A DNA stretch of 42,518 nt, taken from the NCBI GenBank assembly GCA_030726915.1, contig JANRCR010000056.1, positions 9,536-52,053 of the forward strand, given 5' to 3'. Positions within the stretch are counted from its first letter, which is position 1, and each line of letters begins with the position of its first letter. The notes below the pieces were generated by a model. It had not been told where the DNA came from. It saw nothing but the letters and a program-made list of their open reading frames with translations, and did no database searches. A program made the translations under genes and the position numbers. Positions 32,787-42,518 of this stretch are shown in pieces. The DNA is from Candidatus Nanopelagicales bacterium. Its GTDB lineage: Bacteria > Actinomycetota > Actinomycetes > S36-B12.

Positions 32787-34264
32787 GGGGACGGCGTGAC
32801 CGTGAGGGTCGTGGCCTGCCGGGCCTGCTCCCGCTTATCCGCGGTCACCCTGCACTGCAGGTCCCATGCGGGCACCGCGGTCCGCCACGCGGTGAAGGCC
32901 TCGACCTTCACCGCCTTCAGGCGCGGGCAGTTCACTGTCAGGGTGAGTCCAGCCGTCCGATGCTCCGCCCCGGATGACGTGGGTGACCACCCGGGCGCCA
33001 ACTGCCAGTGCTGGATCCACTCCTTGGCACCGGTGCCACGGTCGCGTACGACCAGTTGGGTGGGCCTGACCTGCACGTCGCGCGAACGCGTGAGCCCGTC
33101 CCCGGAGTCCGTGACCGTGTACGACGTCGTGGAGTGACGCGTCGCCGCGCTGCGTGGGTCGTATCCGGGGGAACCCACCGGCTCAAATACCGAGTGGCCC
33201 GCCATGCTGTTGGCGAAGGTGAAGCGCTCCGTGCGCTCCTTGCTGAAGAGACCACGGTCGGACAGGATCGCAGTCCCGAGGGCAAACCAGGTGATCGCGC
33301 CGTGGTCAGGGTGCCCGTGGTAGTCAATCGCCGGTCCGAACCTCAGGATGAAGTGAGCGCCCTTGACCGTCGCGGCAGCCCAGCCCGTCTCCCGGCACCA
33401 CAGGGCCTCACCATTGGGCGTCAAACCCGTGGCGGGTTGACCATCACCAATAGCCTCAAGGACACCGTCTGGGCGCACGAGGGCGGCGAGGGCACGGCGC
33501 TGGTCGGTGAGTTCGGTCCCCAGCACCTGGGCGGTCTTTGACCACAGACCGATGTTGTGCAGCTGGTACGTGCTGCTCTGCTCCCGCATCATTCCGCAGG
33601 GCTCGAACACCAGGGGCAGGTCCCGCGCAAACCGCTTCAGCGCCACGTCGATCCACAGTTGGCGGCCAAATGCCTTGCCGGCCTGCATGAGCGCGATGTT
33701 CGACATCGTCCCGTGGTTGTGCACGGGTGACCGGGGAGGGCCGGGATAGCGTCGTGGATCCATGTTGGCGACTGCCAAGCGGTGGGCGATCGGGAGCAGA
33801 CGGGGATCGCGCGTGAGGTTGTACAGGCACGATGCGGTTTCGAGCCTCGTGCGGAATTGCCCCTGCGTCCAGCCGATGGGGCGACGCTCGCGACTGCCCT
33901 TCGACGCGCCCGGATCCGGTAGCGCCGCATCGCGCTCCGCGAAGACCTTGACAGCGGTCTCGGGATCCTCCAGCGCCAGGGGGACGAGCCACACCAGGGA
34001 GTGGAACCACAGCGTCCAGGACGGATCGCTCGGATTGTCTGCCGCCCAACCCTCGGGATTGAGGCGCACCCGCTGGCCATCAAAAATCATGGTCCGCTGG
34101 CTCGCGACACGAGATACGTCGTAGCCGCGCTGAGACGCGACATTGAAGGCACTGCGGCACAGGCCCGGCATGGCGATGCCATCCGAGGGCTTGGCCGAGG
34201 CGGTGGGGACGGTCAGCAGCGTGGCCGCCAGCGCGGCGACGACACAGGTGCTGAGCCAACGCAT
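32783..34264 (-). CDS. Secreted heparinase II/III-like protein, copy 1
   Basis: A 493-residue exported polysaccharide-lyase-like protein. Signal peptide WLSTCVVAALAATLLTVPTASA, then an alpha-helical barrel with PVHNHGTMSNIALM and REQSSTYQLHN, and a beta-sandwich carrying the intact heparinase II/III motif YHGHPDHGAITWFALG. The likely job is cleavage of an acidic polysaccharide outside the cell; the substrate is unknown. There are two adjacent ATG codons (34267 and 34264). A CAGAAT box six bases before the second supports 34264 as a leaderless start. The stop overlaps copy 2 as GTGA, so the pair is co-translated. Mature ends contain several cysteines that may form disulfides. Confidence 0.85.
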   Translation of the reverse strand: MRWLSTCVVAALAATLLTVPTASAKPSDGIAMPGLCRSAFNVASQRGYDVSRVASQRTMIFDGQRVRLNPEGWAADNPSDPSWTLWFHSLVWLVPLALEDPETAVKVFAERDAALPDPGASKGSRERRPIGWTQGQFRTRLETASCLYNLTRDPRLLPIAHRLAVANMDPRRYPGPPRSPVHNHGTMSNIALMQAGKAFGRQLWIDVALKRFARDLPLVFEPCGMMREQSSTYQLHNIGLWSKTAQVLGTELTDQRRALAALVRPDGVLEAIGDGQPATGLTPNGEALWCRETGWAAATVKGAHFILRFGPAIDYHGHPDHGAITWFALGTAILSDRGLFSKERTERFTFANSMAGHSVFEPVGSPGYDPRSAATRHSTTSYTVTDSGDGLTRSRDVQVRPTQLVVRDRGTGAKEWIQHWQLAPGWSPTSSGAEHRTAGLTLTVNCPRLKAVKVEAFTAWRTAVPAWDLQCRVTADKREQARQATTLTVTPSP

Positions 34265-34358
34265 CATGTGATTCTGCCCGAGTGGGAGCTCTGAAGCGAC
34301 ATGGCCCTTTGTCCCCACGAGGGGCTTGAGGGACATGTCACACGAATTCGTGTGGGAA

Positions 34359-36941
34359 TCAGCGCTGTGGCGTCACCGTGAGTCGTTCGCCGTCGGGCAT
34401 GGTGCCGATGGCCACCGTGTCACCGTCATGGACCTGCCCCGACAGGATTTCCTTGGCCAGCGGATCACCGATGGCGGTCTGGATGAGGCGGCGCAGGGGA
34501 CGCGCGCCGTACGCCGGCTCGTACCCCTTGTTGACCAACCACTGCAGTGCCTCGTCGGTGATATCGAGGGTGATCCGTCGATCAGTGAGACGCCGCTGCA
34601 GCTGATCCACCTGCAGGAGTGCAATCCGCTCCAGCTCCTTCTTGTCGAGCGGGTTGAACATCACCATGGCGTCCAGACGGTTGAGGAACTCCGGGCGGAA
34701 GTGCTGACGCACCACCGCCATCACCTGCTCCTGCCGCACGTCGTACGGCTCACTCTGGTCGATAAGAAACTGCGATCCCATGTTGGACGTAAGGATGAGG
34801 ATGGTGTTGCGGAAGTCAACGGTGCGACCCTGGCCGTCGGTGAGACGACCATCGTCGAGCACCTGCAGGAGGATGTCGAAGACCTCTGGGTTGGCCTTCT
34901 CCACCTCGTCGAGCAGCACGACGGAGTAGGGCCGGCGCCGCACAGCCTCGGTGAGTTGGCCACCCTCTTCATATCCGACATAGCCCGGTGGCGCACCCAC
35001 CAGGCGAGCCACGGAGTGCTTCTCGGAGTATTCGCTCATATCGATGCGGATCATCGCCCGCTCATCATCGAAGAGGAACTCCGCGAGAGCCTTGGCCAAC
35101 TCGGTCTTGCCGACTCCCGTTGGACCGAGGAAAAGGAACGATCCGGTCGGTCTATCCGGGTCGGCAATGCCCGCGCGAGCACGACGTACGGCGTCACTGA
35201 CCTCGCGCACCGCCTCGGGCTGCCCGACGACGCGCTTATCGAGATAGTCCTCCATGCGGAGCAACTTCTCGCTCTCACCCTCGAGCATGCGACCTGCGGG
35301 GATGCCGGTCCAGGCCGACACCACCTCGGCGATGTCGTCGGCCGTGACCTCCTCCTGCACCATCGACGTCTCACGCGCAGTGGTCTCCGCGGTGACACGA
35401 GCCAACTCCTCTTCGAACGTCGGGATCTCGGCATAGAGCAACTTCGATGCCTGCTCAAAGTCACCGGCACGCTGGGCCTTGTCCGCCACCGCGCGCATAT
35501 CGTCAATGAGCACCTTCAGCTCGCCAATGCGATCAAGGCCGGCCTTCTCGGTGTCCCACGTGGCGCGCAGACCGAGCAACTCCTCATCTTTGTCCGCGAT
35601 CTCAGCACGGATGCGCTGCAGCCGATCCTTGGAGGCGTCGTCCGTCTCCTTGGCGACCGCCATCTCCTCCATCCGCAGGCGATCGACCTGGCGCTGCAGT
35701 ACGTCGATCTCCACAGGGGAGGAGTCAATCTCCATGCGCAGTCGCGCGGCTGCCTCATCCATGAGGTCGATGGCCTTGTCCGGCAAAAAGCGTGAGGTGA
35801 TGTAGCGGTCGGACAGAGCGGCCGCGGCCACGAGGGCGGAGTCGTTGATGGCGACCTTGTGGTGGGCCTCGTACTTCTCCTTGATACCGCGCAGGATCGA
35901 GACCGTGTCTTCGACACTGGGCTGGCCGACGAGGACCTGTTGGAAGCGACGTTCGAGCGCCGCATCCTTTTCGATGTACTCGCGGTACTCGTCCAGGGTC
36001 GTCGCGCCGATCATCCGCAACTCACCACGGGCCAACATTGGCTTCAGCATGTTGCCGGCATCCATGGCCGAGTCGCCACCGGCCCCCGCTCCCACGACGG
36101 TGTGGAGCTCATCGATGAAGGTGATGACCTGTCCGTCTGAGTCTTTGATCTCGTCGAGGACAGCCTTGAGACGCTCCTCAAACTCACCGCGATACTTCGC
36201 ACCCGCAACCATCGCACCCAGATCGAGGGCGATCAGCGTCTTGCCCGCAAGTGACGTGGGCACATCCCCCTCGACGATGCGGCGGGCTAGCCCCTCGACA
36301 ACGGCCGTCTTGCCGACCCCGGGCTCACCGATGAGGACGGGGTTGTTCTTCGTACGCCGTGACAGCACCTGAATGGTGCGACGGATTTCTTCGTCGCGGC
36401 CGATGACCGGGTCGATCCGACCCTCGCGTGCACGCGCGGTGAGGTCAACACCGAACTTCTCTAAGGCTTCGAATGTGCCCTCGGGGTCGGGACTCGTCAC
36501 GCGCTTTCCTCCTCGCTTCTCCGACAGTGCTGCGATGAGCGCCTCCGGGGTCGCTCCCGCCTGGGTTAATCTCTCGCTGACACCCGGCGTGCCCGCGAGG
36601 CCAATCAGCAGATGCTCCGTACTCACATACTCGTCCCCGCGCTCGCGAGAAAGATCCTGCGCGGTATTCAAGACGGCGTAGGACTGCTGGCTCAATTGGG
36701 GGGCCGACATGGATGATCCGCTGGCGCTCGGCAGCGCGTCAACAGCGGCGCGGATCTCGCGGGTGAATGCTGCGCGGTCAACATCGACGGAGTCGAGCAG
36801 CGCCGTCGCGATGCCATCACCCTGCTGAAGGAGTGAGTCCAGTATGTGCAGAGGCTCCACCTGCGCATTGCCCTTGGCGGCAGCAATCCGCACGGACGCA
36901 CCGAGTGCATCCTGTGCCTTCGTTGTGAATTGGATATCCAT
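34359..36941 (-). CDS. clpB: ClpB disaggregase
   Basis: Hsp100 ATPase that, with DnaK, pulls proteins out of aggregates. The 860-residue product has the Clp N-domain (1-145), the first AAA+ module with Walker A GEPGVGKT (K211) and [12 protein letters not shown], the long coiled-coil middle domain (about 390-520) that sets ClpB apart from ClpA and ClpC, and the second AAA+ module with [14 protein letters not shown] and the [30 protein letters not shown] stretch. Normal length. ATG at 36941 has AAGGGA upstream and lies 14 bases after hspR, making clpB the last gene of the dnaK operon; in several actinobacteria it is a separate HspR target. Confidence 0.98.
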   Translation of the reverse strand: MDIQFTTKAQDALGASVRIAAAKGNAQVEPLHILDSLLQQGDGIATALLDSVDVDRAAFTREIRAAVDALPSASGSSMSAPQLSQQSYAVLNTAQDLSRERGDEYVSTEHLLIGLAGTPGVSERLTQAGATPEALIAALSEKRGGKRVTSPDPEGTFEALEKFGVDLTARAREGRIDPVIGRDEEIRRTIQVLSRRTKNNPVLIGEPGVGKTAVVEGLARRIVEGDVPTSLAGKTLIALDLGAMVAGAKYRGEFEERLKAVLDEIKDSDGQVITFIDELHTVVGAGAGGDSAMDAGNMLKPMLARGELRMIGATTLDEYREYIEKDAALERRFQQVLVGQPSVEDTVSILRGIKEKYEAHHKVAINDSALVAAAALSDRYITSRFLPDKAIDLMDEAAARLRMEIDSSPVEIDVLQRQVDRLRMEEMAVAKETDDASKDRLQRIRAEIADKDEELLGLRATWDTEKAGLDRIGELKVLIDDMRAVADKAQRAGDFEQASKLLYAEIPTFEEELARVTAETTARETSMVQEEVTADDIAEVVSAWTGIPAGRMLEGESEKLLRMEDYLDKRVVGQPEAVREVSDAVRRARAGIADPDRPTGSFLFLGPTGVGKTELAKALAEFLFDDERAMIRIDMSEYSEKHSVARLVGAPPGYVGYEEGGQLTEAVRRRPYSVVLLDEVEKANPEVFDILLQVLDDGRLTDGQGRTVDFRNTILILTSNMGSQFLIDQSEPYDVRQEQVMAVVRQHFRPEFLNRLDAMVMFNPLDKKELERIALLQVDQLQRRLTDRRITLDITDEALQWLVNKGYEPAYGARPLRRLIQTAIGDPLAKEILSGQVHDGDTVAIGTMPDGERLTVTPQR

Positions 36942-36955
36942 ATGCGTCTGTCCCT

Positions 36956-37285
36956 TCAGGCGCCGCGTCGTCTGCCGGGGCGATACAGCACCAGCGCCGT
37001 GGATGTCTTCTCTCGCGCGTAGGCATTCACCTGATCCCGCAGCCGCACGACCTCCTCCTGCAGGCTCAGAACACGCCGGATGCCCTCCAGGCTGACCCCC
37101 GCGGCAGAAAGCGCGCCGATTTCTTGCAGTCGCTCAATGTCGCGGGCGGAATAGAGCCGGTTGCGCCCCTTGACTCGCTGCGGACTCACCAGGCCCAATC
37201 GCTCGTACTGGCGCAGGGTCTGCGGATGCAACTCAGCGAGTTCGGCGGCGACGGAAATGGCGTAGACGGGGCGCTCATCGTCCAT
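36956..37285 (-). CDS. hspR: HspR heat-shock repressor (MerR family)
   Basis: A 109-residue MerR-type regulator that represses the dnaK operon at HAIR operators and is itself assisted by DnaK. The helix-turn-helix reads [30 protein letters not shown], with [34 protein letters not shown] following. The C-terminus is a short coiled coil with a basic tail (RPGRRRGA). It starts at ATG 37285, two bases after the dnaJ stop. Its own target is visible upstream of dnaK (41006-41040), giving a closed feedback loop. Confidence 0.95.
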   Translation of the reverse strand: MDDERPVYAISVAAELAELHPQTLRQYERLGLVSPQRVKGRNRLYSARDIERLQEIGALSAAGVSLEGIRRVLSLQEEVVRLRDQVNAYAREKTSTALVLYRPGRRRGA

Positions 37286-37287
37286 GA

Positions 37288-38460
37288 TCAGGCCTTCGCC
37301 GCATCCAGGAGTGCCGCCCGCGGATCATCCTGAGCGGACGCGTCGACGTACTGCTGCAGCGCTTCACGCGCCTCATCAGTGAGGACTGTGGGCACGAGCA
37401 CTTCAACACTGGCCAGGAGATCACCCTTGGTGCCATCCTTGCGGACCACTCCCTTGCCCCGGACCCGGAATGTTCGCCCGTTGGCGGTGCCGGCCGGGAT
37501 CTTCAGCGTCACGGTGCCACCGCCCGGAGTGGGGACAACGGCCTGACCACCCAGGGCGGCCTCCGCGAAGGTCACCGGAACCGTCACGCTCAGGTTGTCG
37601 CCCTTGCGGGCAAAGACCGGATGCGGGCTGACATGCACGATCACATAGAGATCACCGGAAGCACCACCTCGCTCACCCGGTGCACCCTTGCCCTTGAGCC
37701 GGATGCGCGACCCGTCCTTGACGCCGGCGGGAATGCGAGCCTGCACGGTGCGCGTGCTCACACCACGACCTGATCCGCGGCAGGTCTGGCACGGATCATC
37801 GACGATGAGCCCGCGCCCCGCACATGCTGCGCAGGGCTCCGCGAAGGCGAAACCGCCGGCATTGCGGGATGTCTGGCCACTGCCCTGGCAGTTGGGGCAC
37901 ACGCGAGGGACCGTGCCGGCACGTGCACCCGTGCCCCGGCAACTGTCACACGCCGCGTCACTTGACAGGCGTAAGGGCACCGTCACTCCATCGAGTGCCT
38001 CGCTGAAGCCGAGCGTGATCTCGCTCTCGACATCTTGACCACGGCGCGGTGCCTGTGGCCGACGGCCGCCACCACCCGGACGGCCTCGATTGAAGATATT
38101 GCCGAGGATGTCGCCGAGACCACCCTCATCGGCACCGAAGACATCGCCGAAGTCATAGGACGCCCCACCTCCGGCACCACCACCCGGTGAGCCATAGCCC
38201 CCGCGACCGAAGCCGCCCCCGCCACTGGCGAAGAGGGTGCGGGCCTCGTCGTATTCGGCTCGCTTCTTGTCATCAGAGAGTACGTCGTAGGCCTCGGAGA
38301 CCTCTTTGAAGCGCTCCTCAGCCTTCGCATTGCCAGGGTTCTTATCCGGGTGGAGTTCACGCGCGAGCTTGCGGTACTTCTTCTTGATCTCGTCGGCTGG
38401 GGCACCCTTGGTTACACCCAAAGTCTTGTAGAAGTCTTTCTCCAGCCAGTCCTTATTCAT
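37288..38460 (-). CDS. dnaJ: Co-chaperone DnaJ
   Basis: Hsp40 that delivers unfolded clients to DnaK and stimulates its ATPase. The 390-residue protein has the J domain with HPD ([11 protein letters not shown]), a long Gly/Phe region (about residues 77-135, [16 protein letters not shown]), and four zinc-finger repeats: [24 protein letters not shown] and CQTCRGSG. The client-binding C-terminal domains follow. ATG at 38460 has GAGGAC upstream and lies 23 bases after grpE. It resembles the actinobacterial DnaJ1 of dnaK operons. Confidence 0.97.
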   Translation of the reverse strand: MNKDWLEKDFYKTLGVTKGAPADEIKKKYRKLARELHPDKNPGNAKAEERFKEVSEAYDVLSDDKKRAEYDEARTLFASGGGGFGRGGYGSPGGGAGGGASYDFGDVFGADEGGLGDILGNIFNRGRPGGGGRRPQAPRRGQDVESEITLGFSEALDGVTVPLRLSSDAACDSCRGTGARAGTVPRVCPNCQGSGQTSRNAGGFAFAEPCAACAGRGLIVDDPCQTCRGSGRGVSTRTVQARIPAGVKDGSRIRLKGKGAPGERGGASGDLYVIVHVSPHPVFARKGDNLSVTVPVTFAEAALGGQAVVPTPGGGTVTLKIPAGTANGRTFRVRGKGVVRKDGTKGDLLASVEVLVPTVLTDEAREALQQYVDASAQDDPRAALLDAAKA

Positions 38461-38483
38461 GCGTCCTCGTCGTCTGTCTCAGC

Positions 38484-41040
<2,557 letters not shown>

Positions 41041-41064
41041 CTCCCCTGCCGCTTCTTCGGGGGC

Positions 41065-41111
41065 TTCTTCGGGGAAAAAGGTGAGGAAACCTCCCTTTTT
41101 TTCCCGAAGAA
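41065..41111 (-). terminator. Strong hairpin after the amidohydrolase gene
   Basis: Two 22-base arms (41065-41086 and 41090-41111) are complementary except for two G-T wobbles and one mismatch, with an AAA loop. The stem contains A- and T-runs, so it could terminate in either direction. It separates the amidohydrolase gene from the dnaK promoter. Confidence 0.7.
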
Positions 41112-41138
41112 CCCTCACCGGGGCGCCCAGCCGGCGCT

Positions 41139-42518
41139 TCAGCAGGTGTGGGACTTGATGGTCGTGGCGTGATCGACGGGGTGGGTGCCCGCGGCCTCGA
41201 CGGCCTGGATCTGGGCCAAGTAGGCGTCCAGGTCGATCGTGCGACCCGAGCGCCAGGTGCCCTGGACCTTCACCTGGGAGGCCAGCGTGAGCGGGTCGGC
41301 GAGGTAGGGGTCCATGGACAGCTCGACGAAGTCGGCGTACTTGCCCACGGTGAGGGATCCAATCTCGTCCTCGCGATGGAGCATGTACGCCGCGCCCGTG
41401 GTCTCGGCCTTGAGCGCATCGTCGATGCTGATGATCTGGTTGGCGCCGTGCACCTGACCCGTGTCTGTGGTGCGCGTGATGGCCGTCTGGATGTTGAGCA
41501 GTGGATTGGGAGGGCTCACCGGCCCGTCGTTGTGGAAGGACAGGTGGGCACCCGCGCGCACGGCGTCGCCCCAGCGCATCCACTGCGAGCCGATCTCGGG
41601 AGGGAACATCGTGCCGTCAAGGAGGTCGCCCCAGTAGATGTACTGGAACGGCCCGAGTGAAATGGTGACACCCATGGCGACCGCGCGCACGAACTGATCA
41701 CCGCGACATCCCCCGCAGTGCTCCACGCGCCAGCGATGGTCGGTGCCCATGAGGTTGTTGTCGACCAGAGCCTCCTCATAGGCGTCGAGCACGATGTCCA
41801 GGCCGACATCGCCATTGACGTGGAAGGCCATCTGCCAGCCCATGGGGGCGTACTTCGCCAGGAGCGCATCCAACTCGACGCGGGTGTAGTTCATCATCGC
41901 GGTGCCGCCGGGACCCAGTGGGATCTGGGCTTTTTGCACTGCAGGGCTGTCGAGATAGGGGAACGACGATGCAATCGATCCCACCCAGGGCGAGCCGTCG
42001 GCCCAGAGCTTCACACCCTGCTTACGCAGCATCGAAGGGTCGGGGGAATCCACCTGTACGCCGGCGTCTGAGTCGATGGCCATGTGATAGAGGGACATGC
42101 GCACCGGCGAGTCCGGGCGCGTGGTCAAGGCTTCGTACCCCTTCAGCATGCTGGTCGAGTACGTCATCTCCGACGTGGCCGTGATGCCGAACCCGGCCAT
42201 GTACTGCAGCCATCGCGCGGCTGACTCCAGCGGCTTGGGCACCGCATCCTTCACCGTCGGCAGCGCAGCTTCGAGCAGTGCGGCCGTCTCGTAGGCGATG
42301 CCGTTGGACGTGCCATCAGGATTGCGACCGAAGTGGGCACCCGGCGGATTGGGCGGCGGCTTGCCATCAACCCACTTGTTGAAGGCGATCACCGCGGAGT
42401 TGAAGTAGGCCATGTGTCCGGAGTTGTCCAGGACCACGGCCCGCCGAGTGGGGAAGAACGTGTCGAGGTCCGTATTCGTCGGCATCTCAGCCTGCTGGAG
42501 CAGGCGGTCAAGACCCTG
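41139..42518 (-). CDS. Amidohydrolase family (YtcJ-like), N-terminus beyond window
   Basis: At least 459 residues of a metal-dependent hydrolase of the Amidohydro_3 / YtcJ group; the frame has no stop up to the window edge, so the true start and the N-terminal HxH metal motif lie outside. Visible marks: SGHMAYFNSAVIAFNKW, VKLWADGSPW, MAFHVNGDVGLDIVLDAYEEAL, RVEHCGGCRGDQ, LSFHNDGPVSPPNPLLNIQTAITR and the C-terminal TGAAYMLHREDEIGSLTVGKYADFVEL. The internal ATG at 42485 is probably not the start, since the residues before it (LDRLLQQAE) look coding. The substrate is unknown; these enzymes act on amides or related bonds. A strong hairpin follows the stop. Confidence 0.88.
   Translation of the reverse strand, partial: QGLDRLLQQAEMPTNTDLDTFFPTRRAVVLDNSGHMAYFNSAVIAFNKWVDGKPPPNPPGAHFGRNPDGTSNGIAYETAALLEAALPTVKDAVPKPLESAARWLQYMAGFGITATSEMTYSTSMLKGYEALTTRPDSPVRMSLYHMAIDSDAGVQVDSPDPSMLRKQGVKLWADGSPWVGSIASSFPYLDSPAVQKAQIPLGPGGTAMMNYTRVELDALLAKYAPMGWQMAFHVNGDVGLDIVLDAYEEALVDNNLMGTDHRWRVEHCGGCRGDQFVRAVAMGVTISLGPFQYIYWGDLLDGTMFPPEIGSQWMRWGDAVRAGAHLSFHNDGPVSPPNPLLNIQTAITRTTDTGQVHGANQIISIDDALKAETTGAAYMLHREDEIGSLTVGKYADFVELSMDPYLADPLTLASQVKVQGTWRSGRTIDLDAYLAQIQAVEAAGTHPVDHATTIKSHTC

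Overview
The window is a dense, high-G+C stretch of an actinobacterial chromosome. Three things point that way: the dnaK-grpE-dnaJ-hspR-clpB operon with an HspR-type (HAIR) operator, the conserved housekeeping set pyrE / TrmH methyltransferase / fructose-bisphosphate aldolase / DUF3151 / purA all on the minus strand, and many genes with a TANNNT -10 box 6-7 bases before the start codon (leaderless mRNAs). From memory, Mycobacterium tuberculosis has purA, fba, a TrmH gene, pyrE, clpB and dnaK-grpE-dnaJ-hspR in the same neighbourhood, so this looks like an old actinobacterial locus with accessory genes inserted between the fixed points. I cannot name the genus.

Region by region: 25-1311 purA. 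1417-7533 is a six-gene, mostly overlapping minus-strand respiratory operon: cupredoxin, ctaC, ctaD, ctaE, copD and a small membrane protein. It encodes an A-type-looking heme-copper oxidase whose subunit I lacks the usual K-channel lysine and has an extra N-terminal membrane domain. 7534-8612 is a scarred junction holding a lower-G+C formyltransferase gene between a broken ctaG piece and a broken ctaC piece. 8613-10060 is ctaG plus a TlpA-like thioredoxin (oxidase copper assembly). 10078-11830 is a divergent TetR regulator / DUF418 membrane protein pair. 11892-14179 is aldolase, DUF3151 and a renalase-like flavoprotein. 14346-17495 holds a GT1 glycosyltransferase, a VOC protein and a class V aminotransferase. 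17505-20823 holds TrmH, DUF368, pyrE, a small unknown and an SDR. 20909-23871 is a tandem pair of secreted trypsin-like proteases. 23891-29824 holds a quinone-reductase-like MDR, a pentose module (rpiB, xylB, rbsK, rbsD), an aminotransferase and a DUF6941-like protein. 29835-30972 is an AbiEi/DUF559 gene bracketed by two 51-base palindromic repeats. 30978-34264 is a tandem pair of secreted heparinase II/III-like proteins. 34359-40909 is the chaperone operon and its regulatory region, and 41139-42518 is an amidohydrolase cut by the window edge.

The most unusual points are: (i) the divergent oxidase with an extra cupredoxin and its own copper-delivery genes; (ii) remnants that fit an eroded tandem duplication of the oxidase locus around a foreign gene; (iii) two 23-base divergent promoters in which two leaderless -10 boxes share one TA; (iv) palindromic repeats flanking the AbiEi/DUF559 cassette; (v) a three-half-site HspR operator lying on the dnaK promoter. 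All calls come from reading the sequence and translations; no database search was run.
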